Positions 16,887-25,325 of a stretch of 64,000 nucleotides of DNA are shown here, in pieces. Every line of letters begins with the position of its first letter. Position 1 is the stretch's first letter. The position numbers were made by a program, and so were the translations under genes. Below the pieces are notes generated by a model that was given only the letters and a program-made list of their open reading frames with translations, did not search any database and was not told where the DNA came from. Source of the stretch: Nibricoccus aquaticus (GTDB lineage Bacteria > Verrucomicrobiota > Verrucomicrobiia > Opitutales > Opitutaceae); assembly GCF_002310495.1 (NCBI RefSeq), contig NZ_CP023344.1, positions 1,922,001 through 1,986,000 on the forward strand. Reading direction: 5' to 3'.

Positions 16887-17999
16887 ATGCGCATCGGCCC
16901 GATCGAACTTTCCTCACCTCTCTTCCTGTCTCCGCTCGCCGGGTACACCAACCTGCCCATGCGCCTGACCGTGCGCGAACTCGGCGGACTCGGCTGGGCC
17001 ACCACCGACCTCGTCAACGCCCGCTCTCTCATCGAGCGCAACCGCACCGCCCTCAAACTCGTCGAGTCCTCCGCCGCCGACCGCCCCCTCGCTATCCAGC
17101 TCTTCGGCGCCGTCCCCGAAGAAATGCGCGACGCCGCCATCATCTGCCAGGAACTTGGCGCCGCCTCCGTCGACATCAACATGGGCTGCCCCGTGAAAAA
17201 GGTCGTCAAGATCGGCGGCGGCTCCGCCATGATGACCGAGCTCGATAAAACCGCCGCCCTCGTCCGCGGCATGATCGACGCCGTTAAAATCCCCATCACC
17301 GCCAAGATGCGCCTCGGCTGGGACGACGACAACCTCACCGCCCCCGACCTCGCCCGCGTCCTCGAAGACGTCGGCGTATCCGCCATCTTCGTTCACGGCC
17401 GCACACGCGCCCAGGGCTTCTCCGGCCGCGTCAACCTCACCGGCATCCGCTCCGTCGTCGAAGCCGTCAAAAACATTCCCGTCATCGGCAACGGCGACGT
17501 CACCACGCCCGAAGCCGCGAAGCACATGTTCGCCGAGACCGGCTGCGCCGGCGTCAGCATCGGCCGCGGCGCGTTCTACGATCCCTGGATTTTCCGCCGC
17601 ACCGATCACCTCCTCCGCACCGGCGAACTCCTCCCCGAGCCCACCTTTGCCGAACGCCTCCGCGTCCTCCGCCGCCACTTCGATCTCTACGTGGACTTCT
17701 ACGGCGAAGAACCCGGCTCGCGTTTCTTCCGCCGCGTCGCCCCGTGGTACGCGAAACGTTTCGGCCCCGCCAAACCCTTCAAGCGCGCCATCCTCGAAAT
17801 CAAATCCCGCGCCGACTTCGAGTCCGCCATCGCCGAGTTCCTCGAATGGCGAAAACAATTCTGCGACGATCACGGCGAACTCCTCGCGAAGTATCAGCCC
17901 GATCCGATGATCGCCTCCTTCATGCGCGACGCCGACGACCCCGAGACCTTCGCCCGCGACTCGATCCCCGTCCCCAAAGGCCCCGTCGATACCTGGTAG
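16887..17999 (+). CDS. dusB: tRNA-dihydrouridine synthase
   Basis: A 370-residue FMN enzyme that reduces uridines in the tRNA D-loop region using NADPH. The TIM-barrel start SPLAGYTNLPMR is at residues 10-21; the catalytic Cys is C101 in INMGCPVKKV; phosphate-binding motifs GNGDV and GVSIGRGAFYDPWIF follow. The DusB subfamily is favoured by MGCPVKKVVKIGGGSAM. The start at 16887 (MRIGPIELSS) was chosen because the open frame upstream overlaps the barrel gene and encodes Arg/Pro-rich nonsense. The C-terminal helical RNA-binding domain is complete. Confidence 0.95.
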   Translation: MRIGPIELSSPLFLSPLAGYTNLPMRLTVRELGGLGWATTDLVNARSLIERNRTALKLVESSAADRPLAIQLFGAVPEEMRDAAIICQELGAASVDINMGCPVKKVVKIGGGSAMMTELDKTAALVRGMIDAVKIPITAKMRLGWDDDNLTAPDLARVLEDVGVSAIFVHGRTRAQGFSGRVNLTGIRSVVEAVKNIPVIGNGDVTTPEAAKHMFAETGCAGVSIGRGAFYDPWIFRRTDHLLRTGELLPEPTFAERLRVLRRHFDLYVDFYGEEPGSRFFRRVAPWYAKRFGPAKPFKRAILEIKSRADFESAIAEFLEWRKQFCDDHGELLAKYQPDPMIASFMRDADDPETFARDSIPVPKGPVDTW

Positions 18000-18059
18000 A
18001 CAGCCCGGCCCGGCTGCACGCTTGCGGGCCGCCGCCGCGTTCACTCAGCTGTCGGCTCC

Positions 18060-20609
18060 ATGCGTCGGCCCAGCTTCGTCTCACTCGTCCTGCTTCTCAT
18101 CTTCACTGCGGCTCCCGGCTCCTCCCAGGAATCACCGGTCCGCATCGCCCCCGCCCCTGAGTGGATCGGCGAACAGGAACAGCCCGAACTCTCCGCGCCC
18201 TCTCCCGCCAAAAACCCCGGCGGCTGGTTCTTCCTGCTCTTCGACCGCCGCTTCCATGCCGAAGAGTCCGCTACGTATTCGCACCTCGCGTACCGCATCA
18301 CCAACTCCTCCGCTCTCCAGGACGGCTCGCAGATCTCCGTCGATTACGATCCCGAGTACGAACGCATCGACTTCCACGCCATCCGCGTCGTGCGCGCGGG
18401 AAAAACCACCGACCGCCTCTCCCTGCCCGCGATCAAGACCATCCAGCAGGAACGCGACCTCGACCGCCACCTCTACAACGGCCAGGTCACCGCCCTGGTG
18501 ATGCTCGACGACATCCGCGTCGATGACGTCGTCGAGTACGCCTACACCCGGCGCGGCCGGAATCCCATCTACGACGGCCGCTTCCACGACACCGTGCCAG
18601 TCCGCTGGAGCACACCGCTGCGCAAAGTCCGCGTCTCCGTTTTTCAAGCACCCGAACGCTCCATCTCCGCCCGGCAGCACGGCGATGCCGTCCTGAAAAC
18701 CGAAACCCTCACTCACGGCGTGCTCATCGAGCAGCGATGGATCGGCACCGATGTTCCCGCCGTCGAACCCGACTCAGAGCTGCCCGACTGGTACAGCCCC
18801 TACGCCTTCCTCCAGTTTTCCGAATACGCCGACTGGTCCTCCGTGCTCGCCTGGGCCCAGCCCCTCTACGACCTGCCCGCCCGTCTGACTCCGGAGCTGG
18901 AGCAAAAAGCCGACGAACTCACCCAGGGCCTCCGCAACAACGAGGCCCGCGTCCTCGCCATTCTCAACTTCGTGCAACGCGAGATCCGCTACCTCGGCAT
19001 CGAGCTCGGCCCCAAATCCCACCGCCCGTCACCGCCCGCCGAGGTTCTCGCCCGCCGCTTCGGCGACTGCAAAGACAAGTCCCTCCTCCTCTGCGCCCTC
19101 CTCAAACACGTCGGCATCCGCGCCACACCCGCCCTCACGCACTCGTACCGCCGCGACACCATGCGCGACTGGCTCCCCGGCCCCGATGTCTTCGACCACG
19201 TCATCGCCTGCATCCAGCTCAACGGCCTCACCTACTGGGTCGATCCCACCATCTCCGATCAGGAGGGCTCGCTCGCCGTCCGCGCCATCCCCGACTACCG
19301 CCACGCGCTCCCCATTGCCTACGGCACCGACCGGCTCGAACGCATCCATTTCAACCCCGAATCGAAATCCTCCCTGCACGTCGAGGAACACTACGACGTC
19401 CGCTCATTCGACGGGCCTGCGAAACTCGAGGTCCGCTCGCACTACTCCGGCAACATCGCCGACTCCATGCGTGTTTATCTTCGCGATACACCCATCGACC
19501 AGATCGCCAAAAACTACCTCAACACCCGCCTCCGCCTGCACCCGAAGATCACCGCCGACGGAGACCCCACGTGGACGGAAAATAAAACGCTCAACACCGT
19601 CACCGTCATCCACCGCTACACCGTGCCGGACATGTGGGCCAAGACCAAAGACAGTCCCGTGCTCTCGCTGGAGACCTATCCCGCCATGATGCGCGACTAC
19701 GCGGAGCCCCCCGACTCGCCCCGGCGCTCCATGCCTCTCGCCGTGCTCCACCCGTTTCGCGCCATCCACGAGACCTTCCTGCAACTCCCCGAAACCTGGC
19801 CCGATGAAAACAACCTCCAGCAGTTCGAGAGCGAGGCCTTCCGCGGCGAGATTCAAACCATCACCAGCGGCGCCACCTCGAAGATCAGCTACAAATGGGA
19901 ATCCCGTCGCGATCATGTGCCCGCCGCTGGCGTGGCCGCCCACGCGGAAAAACTCCGCAGCTTCCGCGACGCCTTCGGCTCCTCCCTCACCTACAACACC
20001 GCCATCGCCGAGCGTAACGAAAACTTCCGCCTCTACTGGCCGGTCATCCTCTCCCTCCTCGGCACCTTGCTCGTCAGCGGCGCAAGTTTCTGGTGGCTCC
20101 AAAACCGCCAGCCACGCGACACCTCGTCACTGCCCCCGCCGCTTCCTTCCCGGCTCCAGGGCCTCGGCGGCTGGCTCGTCTTCGTCGCTATCGGGCTCTT
20201 CGCCCGCCCACTCATGGTGCTGGTCAGCTTCTTTCAGGACTACGGCAGTTTCTTCGACGCCCGCGTCGTGGAAAACCTCACCACGCCGTCCAGCAGTGAC
20301 TACGCGCCCGGCTTCAGCGCGCTCCTCTGCACCGAAATATCCATGCAGCTCCTCATGCTCGTCGTTTCCGTGTGGCTCCTCGTCCTCTTCTTCCAGCACC
20401 GCCGCCTCTTCCCAAAAATATTCATCATCATGATGCTCTCCACACTCGTCTGGGGCATCATCGACACCGTGTGGGTGGACATCGTCTTCCCCGACGCCGA
20501 GGACGATCCCTCCAGCACCACCGAGCTGGTCCGCACCGCCATCGGCTGCGCCATCTGGGTTCCCTATATGCTCAGCTCACGACGCGTCCGCGCGACCTTC
20601 GTCCGCTGA
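18060..20609 (+). CDS. Exported DUF3857/transglutaminase-like protein with C-terminal DUF2569-like membrane domain
   Basis: An 849-residue protein. A signal peptide (1-22) is followed by a DUF3857 domain (about 60-250, with VDYDPEYERIDFHAIRVVR split around residue 105). A transglutaminase-like domain holds C337 (RFGDCKDKSLLL), H380 (FDHVIAC) and an Asp in YWVDPTISD, so the papain-like triad looks intact. A beta-rich region follows, then helices: one at about 660-680 and four at about 700-840 ending YMLSSRRVRATF, characteristic of DUF2569. The substrate is unknown; related two-domain proteins are widespread in Bacteroidota and Verrucomicrobiota. The transglutaminase and DUF2569 combination in one chain is less usual. 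Confidence 0.85.
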   Translation: MRRPSFVSLVLLLIFTAAPGSSQESPVRIAPAPEWIGEQEQPELSAPSPAKNPGGWFFLLFDRRFHAEESATYSHLAYRITNSSALQDGSQISVDYDPEYERIDFHAIRVVRAGKTTDRLSLPAIKTIQQERDLDRHLYNGQVTALVMLDDIRVDDVVEYAYTRRGRNPIYDGRFHDTVPVRWSTPLRKVRVSVFQAPERSISARQHGDAVLKTETLTHGVLIEQRWIGTDVPAVEPDSELPDWYSPYAFLQFSEYADWSSVLAWAQPLYDLPARLTPELEQKADELTQGLRNNEARVLAILNFVQREIRYLGIELGPKSHRPSPPAEVLARRFGDCKDKSLLLCALLKHVGIRATPALTHSYRRDTMRDWLPGPDVFDHVIACIQLNGLTYWVDPTISDQEGSLAVRAIPDYRHALPIAYGTDRLERIHFNPESKSSLHVEEHYDVRSFDGPAKLEVRSHYSGNIADSMRVYLRDTPIDQIAKNYLNTRLRLHPKITADGDPTWTENKTLNTVTVIHRYTVPDMWAKTKDSPVLSLETYPAMMRDYAEPPDSPRRSMPLAVLHPFRAIHETFLQLPETWPDENNLQQFESEAFRGEIQTITSGATSKISYKWESRRDHVPAAGVAAHAEKLRSFRDAFGSSLTYNTAIAERNENFRLYWPVILSLLGTLLVSGASFWWLQNRQPRDTSSLPPPLPSRLQGLGGWLVFVAIGLFARPLMVLVSFFQDYGSFFDARVVENLTTPSSSDYAPGFSALLCTEISMQLLMLVVSVWLLVLFFQHRRLFPKIFIIMMLSTLVWGIIDTVWVDIVFPDAEDDPSSTTELVRTAIGCAIWVPYMLSSRRVRATFVR

Positions 20610-20615
20610 TCTCAT

Positions 20616-20647
20616 AAAAAAAGGCGGCCCGTTTTCAGGGCCGCCTT
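20616..20647 (-). terminator. Terminator of the GspB-like gene
   Basis: Arms AAGGCGGCCC (20621-20630) and GGGCCGCCTT (20638-20647) pair perfectly; the preceding A tract gives T residues on the minus strand. It lies between two convergent genes and mainly serves the minus-strand one. Confidence 0.85.
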
Positions 20648-20680
20648 CGCATAAACTTTTCGGGTTCGCGCGCCGCGCCC

Positions 20681-22036
20681 TCAGTAGCGCCGCGACATGA
20701 TCGCCCCGCGCGAATCCTCGAAGACAATCCGCTTCTCCTCCGGCTCCAGCCGCAGGAACACGATGCCCAGCTTGGCATCCACGGTTTCGCCGAGCCGGTA
20801 CATCTTGTTATTCAGCATCGCACGGGCGTTCTCGCCTTGGAACACACCGTTGATCTTCAAGTTCACCACGAAGGCCTTGAAGTTCGCGCCCGGCTCAGGA
20901 CGAGGCGCCGCCACCGGCTCAGGCACCGGAACCGGCTTCACCTCAACCACCGCCGCAGGCGCTGGCACCGCCGGAGTCACCGCCGCTGGCAGCGACGAAC
21001 TGCCCGTATCCATAACTTCATTCGCCGGCTGAGTCATCGCGGCTTCATGAGCGGACACCGCGTTCTGCGCCTTCGCGATCAACTGACCCGGAAGCGACTG
21101 CGGATTATCCACCACGACCGGACCGGTCGCTGCGGGAGTCGCCACCGCCGGAACCGTCGTCCCGGCAGGCGTCGTCTCAACCACTGCGGGAGCCGTCCCG
21201 GCCTCCGCTGGCGCGACCACCGGCACATCCGATGTCGCCGGCGCAGGCGCGGGTTTCGCCACGACCACGGCAGGCACAGGCTCATCCGAGAACCACAGAT
21301 TATACGCCACCACGCCAAACAACCCGGCCGCCACAAACAGCAGCGCACCGAGCAGCTTTACGGCAAATTTTCCGCGGGCCACCGCCTTCTCATCGGTCTG
21401 CGCCACCAGCTTTCCCTGCGGACGCGGACCCACTCCGCCCGTCGGTATCGCCACCGGCCCGGAGGCCGGCATTGGCGCGATCGGCATGTTCGGCCGCCCG
21501 GAATTCGGAGCCGCCGGCTTCGCAAACGCCGGCGAGGCCAGCGCAGCCGCAGGCAACGTCGGCTTCACGATCGGCACCGAACCAGGCGGCAACGCCTGCG
21601 CCGGCGCGGGCGCGGCAGCCTGACCCGCCACTGAGAGCCGGAGCACCGGGATCACTCCCGCCGATTGCACCACCGCCGCAGCCGCCGGCGCGACCGGTGC
21701 AGCCGACACCGCAGGCACAGCGGCCCCAGCGACAGCCGAAGCACCGCGCGGCTTGAGTTTGAATTTACCCGGATCGTCGGCGGCCGGAGCCGGCGCGGGA
21801 TTCGAAGAAACGGGAGCCGGAATCGGCTCAGGCGGGAGCGGACGCGGCAAAACCGTCGGCAACGGCGCGGGAGCGGACGGGCTTGGCAGCGGCGTGACAG
21901 CTGCCTGGGCCGCAGGAGCGGCGGCGGTTGGCTGGGCAGCGGGCGCTACCGGCATTTCTTCGTTGGCGGTGGCGGGCTGCCCGGGACTCAATCGAGGCTT
22001 GAGTCGCAAAGGAGGCGACTGGGGTTCGTTACTCAT
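20681..22036 (-). CDS. Ala/Pro-rich single-pass membrane protein with GspB-like C-terminal domain
   Basis: A 451-residue protein. About 210 N-terminal residues are low-complexity Ala/Pro/Val. One transmembrane helix (KLLGALLFVAAGLFGVVAYN) lies near residue 230, then another Ala/Pro/Thr-rich stretch of about 140 residues. A conserved C-terminal domain of about 65 residues (VNLKINGVFQGENARAMLNN, then YRLGETVDAKLGIVFLRLEP) resembles the GspB/PilP-like periplasmic domain of type II secretion and type IV pilus systems. Orientation would place the C-terminus in the periplasm. No secretion genes are nearby, so the role is uncertain. Confidence 0.6.
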   Translation of the reverse strand: MSNEPQSPPLRLKPRLSPGQPATANEEMPVAPAAQPTAAAPAAQAAVTPLPSPSAPAPLPTVLPRPLPPEPIPAPVSSNPAPAPAADDPGKFKLKPRGASAVAGAAVPAVSAAPVAPAAAAVVQSAGVIPVLRLSVAGQAAAPAPAQALPPGSVPIVKPTLPAAALASPAFAKPAAPNSGRPNMPIAPMPASGPVAIPTGGVGPRPQGKLVAQTDEKAVARGKFAVKLLGALLFVAAGLFGVVAYNLWFSDEPVPAVVVAKPAPAPATSDVPVVAPAEAGTAPAVVETTPAGTTVPAVATPAATGPVVVDNPQSLPGQLIAKAQNAVSAHEAAMTQPANEVMDTGSSSLPAAVTPAVPAPAAVVEVKPVPVPEPVAAPRPEPGANFKAFVVNLKINGVFQGENARAMLNNKMYRLGETVDAKLGIVFLRLEPEEKRIVFEDSRGAIMSRRY

Positions 22037-22142
22037 GACTTTAACTGGCGTGGGTTGCTCCGAATGAATGATGATTATGAATGATAAGAGTCGCGGCTTT
22101 CGGACTTTGGCCGCTTTTTGTGTCTAACTCCCATTCGTCGCT

Positions 22143-22170
22143 TTGACAGGCACACAACAGTAAGTTTTAG
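22143..22170 (+). promoter_or_regulatory. Possible sigma-70-type promoter for the lipoprotein gene at 22184
   Basis: A perfect TTGACA (22143-22148) is followed, after 16 bases, by TTTTAG (22165-22170). The -10 match is poor (3 of 6) and transcription would start very near the ATG, giving an almost leaderless mRNA. Confidence 0.3.
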
Positions 22171-22183
22171 GTCAAAAATCCCC

Positions 22184-22456
22184 ATGAACCGCTTCAGCTT
22201 CCTCTCCCTAGTCGCCGTCCTCGCACTTTCCGCCGCCTGCTCCAGCAAACCCAAGCCCAACCCGGCCATGGCCACCGAGATCGAAGACGCCTTCAAACAA
22301 CGCTGGATAGCCAAGCGCATGAACGAACTTTCTCAAGCCGGCGTCACCGATCCCCGCGACGCCCGCCGCCAGGCTACCGAAGAGTTCAAACAACGCTACG
22401 AGTACACCAACGCCGCTAAAAAAGCCGACCCCGTCGGCACCGGCTCGCTGCCGTAA
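22184..22456 (+). CDS. Small lipoprotein
   Basis: A 90-residue lipoprotein. The signal peptide MNRFSFLSLVAVLALSAAC ends in a clear lipobox (LSAAC, Cys19). The mature part is short and charged, with likely helices (IEDAFKQRWIAKRMNELSQ) and an RDARRQATEEFKQRYEY segment. The start at 22184 was chosen for the signal peptide; the frame is open from 22118. No family was recognised. It is divergent from the GspB-like gene. Confidence 0.75.
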   Translation: MNRFSFLSLVAVLALSAACSSKPKPNPAMATEIEDAFKQRWIAKRMNELSQAGVTDPRDARRQATEEFKQRYEYTNAAKKADPVGTGSLP

Positions 22457-22486
22457 GAGCGGTGCAGTTTCTGACAGGCTAAAGAG

Positions 22487-22849
22487 ATGAATCTAAATGC
22501 CATTGTCGCATTGATCTTCTCACTCTTGGGCGTGGGGTGCCGCTCTCCTGCGAACCCTCAAGCACACCACAACAATTCGGTACTCCGCGACGGAAGTTCT
22601 TATTCCTCCGCCATTCTGATTAGTTCGCGCACTCAGGTGGACGGCATACGGGAGGAATACACTTATCTAGCGCAGCACTTTCCTGGCTCTCGGCCGGCAG
22701 AAGTCGAAAAGATCGAAACCGAAGAGGTTATCTTTGGCCACCGCACGGATGTCCGCAATGGCCGGATCTTCAGCATTCACATCCTTGTTTTATCGGACGG
22801 AAAGATCCGGGAGGTGTATTTCGACATCACTGGCTATTTTGGAAAATGA
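22487..22849 (+). CDS. Small putative lipoprotein, unrecognised
   Basis: A 120-residue protein beginning MNLNAIVALIFSLLGVGC, a plausible lipoprotein signal with Cys18. The mature part ends FSIHILVLSDGKIREVYFDI, looking like one small alpha/beta domain. Its base composition is clearly less GC-rich than its neighbours, near half GC by eye, and its codon use is mixed. That suggests recent acquisition or low selection. It lies 30 bp after the previous lipoprotein gene and could be cotranscribed with it. No family was recognised. Confidence 0.6.
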   Translation: MNLNAIVALIFSLLGVGCRSPANPQAHHNNSVLRDGSSYSSAILISSRTQVDGIREEYTYLAQHFPGSRPAEVEKIETEEVIFGHRTDVRNGRIFSIHILVLSDGKIREVYFDITGYFGK

Positions 22850-22874
22850 GAAGAGCCCGCCAATCTGGCTTTCC

Positions 22875-24041
22875 TCAAAACGACTTCGCAAAATCGTTCC
22901 CCGCCTTCCCCGCCTGCGTCTGCTTCGTCTTCACGACTGTGGACGCCGCGATCTTCTCCGCCAGCGCCGTCTCATAACGCGCCCCATCCAGCGGCAATGA
23001 AACCGTTTCATCCGCCCACGCAGACAGGATCATCGCGTTCGCCAGCTCGACCGACCTCAGCCCTTCCGCCGCCGGCGCGATCAACGCCTCCCCCCGCAAA
23101 ATCGCCGCCGCGAAGTTCTCCAAAATCCCCGCGTGCTGCCCGCCATGATCCGACGCCGTGAACACGTCCTCCGTCGTCGCCGGCCTCGCGAAACCCTCCG
23201 TCGCCGCCCGGCTGAATGCCGTCATCCCCGTCTCGTTCCGCGTGAACACCACCCGGTCGTTCTCATAAACAATTCGCCCATTCTCTCCCGCGATCTCCAA
23301 CCGGTTCGTCCCCGGCGTCTCGCCCGTCGAAGTCACGAAAAGCCCAGTCGCCCCGCCTGCGAACTCCACATACGCCGTCACGTCGTCCTCCACCTCAATC
23401 GCGTGGTAACGACCGAAACCACAGTGCGCCCGCACCCGCACCGGCTGCCCAAACAGCCACTGCCACAGATCCAGATTATGCGGACACTGGTTCAACAACA
23501 CCCCGCCGCCCTCGCCCTTCCACGTCGCCCGCCAGTGCCCCGACGCATAATACGCCTCCGTCCGAAACCAGTTCGTGATCGTCCACTGCACCCGCCGCAA
23601 CTCCCCCAGCGCCCCGCCTCCGACCCACTCCCTTATTTTCAGGTAATACGGATCAGTCCGCTGATTAAACATCGCTGCAAAAACCCGCCGCCCGCCTGCA
23701 GCCTCCAACTCCACATGCGCCGCGATCAACCGCTCCGCATCCGCTTTGTGGACCGAGATCGGTTTCTCCACCAGCACGTGCAACCCCGCCCGCAACGCCT
23801 CGATCCCCAGCCCCGTGTGTGAATAATGCGGCGTCGCGATCAACACCGCGTCGATGAGTCCCGACGCAAACATCTCCGCCGCCGTCGCGAACCCCGCCAC
23901 GCCCGGAAACTTCGCCCGCTTCTCCACATTCGAGTCCGCCACCGCCGCCAGCGTGAGCCCCGGCGCCTTCCCCGCTAGAATCAGATTCGCATGCAACGCG
24001 CCCATGCCTAGACCGACGACACCGATACGAACCGTGCTCAT
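22875..24041 (-). CDS. Gfo/Idh/MocA-family oxidoreductase
   Basis: A 388-residue enzyme starting MSTVRIGVVGLGMGALHANL, with the nucleotide-binding GLGMGALH, then a motif of the EKPIS type at about residue 99 (LHVLVEKPISVHKADAERLI). The QRTDPYYLKIREWV and LLNQCPHNLDLWQWLFGQP segments are typical of MocA-like sugar dehydrogenases. The start at 24041 is set by the Rossmann fold; a longer open frame to 24530 is an artefact opposite the exostosin gene. The two genes diverge and may belong to one sugar-metabolism locus, but the substrate is unknown. Confidence 0.92.
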   Translation of the reverse strand: MSTVRIGVVGLGMGALHANLILAGKAPGLTLAAVADSNVEKRAKFPGVAGFATAAEMFASGLIDAVLIATPHYSHTGLGIEALRAGLHVLVEKPISVHKADAERLIAAHVELEAAGGRRVFAAMFNQRTDPYYLKIREWVGGGALGELRRVQWTITNWFRTEAYYASGHWRATWKGEGGGVLLNQCPHNLDLWQWLFGQPVRVRAHCGFGRYHAIEVEDDVTAYVEFAGGATGLFVTSTGETPGTNRLEIAGENGRIVYENDRVVFTRNETGMTAFSRAATEGFARPATTEDVFTASDHGGQHAGILENFAAAILRGEALIAPAAEGLRSVELANAMILSAWADETVSLPLDGARYETALAEKIAASTVVKTKQTQAGKAGNDFAKSF

Positions 24042-24185
24042 GCCCGCGAAAATCGCCGCCTCGATTGAAAGTTCAACCCCGCACCGCCCGCGAAAAGATC
24101 CGTATCGTAAACCCCCGCACCCCACGGCAACCGCCCGCCGCCCTCGCCCGCCCAAAAGAAACTCGCCCGCCCTTCCTCGCCTCGT

Positions 24186-25175
24186 ATGACAACCCCGGGC
24201 ATGCGCCATCTCTTCATCTACGACCCCCCGCCCGCCGCGCGCGATGTGGAGAAAAACCCCGACCTCCTGCCCCACGTCGACTACGTGCGCCGCGCCGTCG
24301 CGCATCTCTCCGCCTTCAAAACCGACGATCCCGCGCAAGCCGCCTGCTTCGTCGTGCCCGTTAACCTGATACACTTCCAGTTCCACAAACCCCAGATCGA
24401 CCCGTGGGACTTCCTTAAAAACCTCCCTCACCTCGGCCGCGGCCCGCACGTGCTCTGGGCCACCGGCGACTACGGCCAGCGCAAACGCGGACCCTACGAA
24501 TCCTTCCACGAAGGCCGCGCCTACCCGCACCTGTACGAATGGCTCGACGAGCGATTCCGCCTCGTCCTCTTCGAGTCCACCCCCGAAGTCTCGCCTGCCG
24601 ACATCCCCGTCCTCCCCTACGTCCTCAACCCCGGCCGCCCCGCCTGGTGGGAACGCCTGCTCACGCCCCAGCCGCCCGCCCGCGATCTGCTCTACAGCTT
24701 TTCAGGCGCGCTCTCCTACGCACCGCTCCTGCCCGAGGCTCACATCCGCGGAGGCGTTTTCACCCGCATGGCCGGGCACGGCAAAGACTACTTCATCGGC
24801 TCACCTGCGACCGCCCGGAAACGCTTCGGCCGACGCGGCTCCTACCGCGCCCTCTTCGAGCGCTCCGTGTTCACACTCAGCCCCGCCGGCTTCGGCCGCT
24901 GGACTTTTCGCCTCGGCGAAGCGCTCCACTACGGCTCCATCCCCGTCGTCATCGCCGACGACTACGTCCTCCCCCACGCGGACAAAATCCCCTGGGACCA
25001 TCTCATCATCCGCTGCCCCGAAAAAGACGCCGCAGCCCTGCCCGACCGCCTCCGGTCCATCGGCAAAGACGAGATCCGCTCTCGTCAGCAAAAAATCGCC
25101 GAGTACCGGCCCCATTTCACCGAAGCCGGCGTCCACGCAATGCTCGCGCACGCCCTCGTCGGCACCCCCGGCTAA
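24186..25175 (+). CDS. Exostosin-family (GT47-like) glycosyltransferase
   Basis: A 329-residue protein without signal peptide or membrane helix. The exostosin signature is strong at about residues 218-270: RSVFTLSPAGFGRWTFRLGE, then ALHYGSIPVVIADDYVLPHA. This is the nucleotide-sugar binding half of GT47-type enzymes. In bacteria, such short proteins occur in polysaccharide or O-antigen loci. It is divergent from the MocA dehydrogenase; no other glycan genes are adjacent apart from the sugar nucleotidyltransferase 5 kb on. The acceptor and donor cannot be inferred. Confidence 0.88.
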   Translation: MTTPGMRHLFIYDPPPAARDVEKNPDLLPHVDYVRRAVAHLSAFKTDDPAQAACFVVPVNLIHFQFHKPQIDPWDFLKNLPHLGRGPHVLWATGDYGQRKRGPYESFHEGRAYPHLYEWLDERFRLVLFESTPEVSPADIPVLPYVLNPGRPAWWERLLTPQPPARDLLYSFSGALSYAPLLPEAHIRGGVFTRMAGHGKDYFIGSPATARKRFGRRGSYRALFERSVFTLSPAGFGRWTFRLGEALHYGSIPVVIADDYVLPHADKIPWDHLIIRCPEKDAAALPDRLRSIGKDEIRSRQQKIAEYRPHFTEAGVHAMLAHALVGTPG

Positions 25176-25247
25176 AGCCGCCCCGATTCCCCGCCCGCCC
25201 ATCGCCCGCATGGCGATTCTGTAACCACCCCCCGTGCCTTTCAGATT

Positions 25248-25276
25248 CCATGGAGGGACGACCTCCGTGCCGTCCG
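25248..25276. repeat. REP-like element, family C
   Basis: TGGAGGGACGACCTCCGT followed by GCCGTCCG; GGAGG/CCTCC and GACG/CGTC form overlapping hairpins. Variants occur at 56241-56267 and 57249-57274. It lies 50 bp upstream of the protease-nuclease gene. Confidence 0.75.
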
Positions 25277-25325
25277 TTCAGTGTCTCCGCTCGACTTCAT
25301 ATAACGCCTTCCCGCTTCACCTCCC

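Noticed and set aside
16914-18044. 376-codon minus-strand frame opposite dusB
   Set aside because: Low-complexity acidic composition; it mirrors C-ending codons of a certain gene.
22093-22120. Hairpin GCGGC/GCCGC followed by TTTTT as a plus-strand terminator
   Set aside because: Only 5 bp pair and no plus-strand gene ends upstream; it lies in a divergent promoter gap, so a role is unsupported.
24042-24530. N-terminal extension of the MocA dehydrogenase frame
   Set aside because: It overlaps the divergent exostosin gene and has no Rossmann sense before MSTVRIGVVG.
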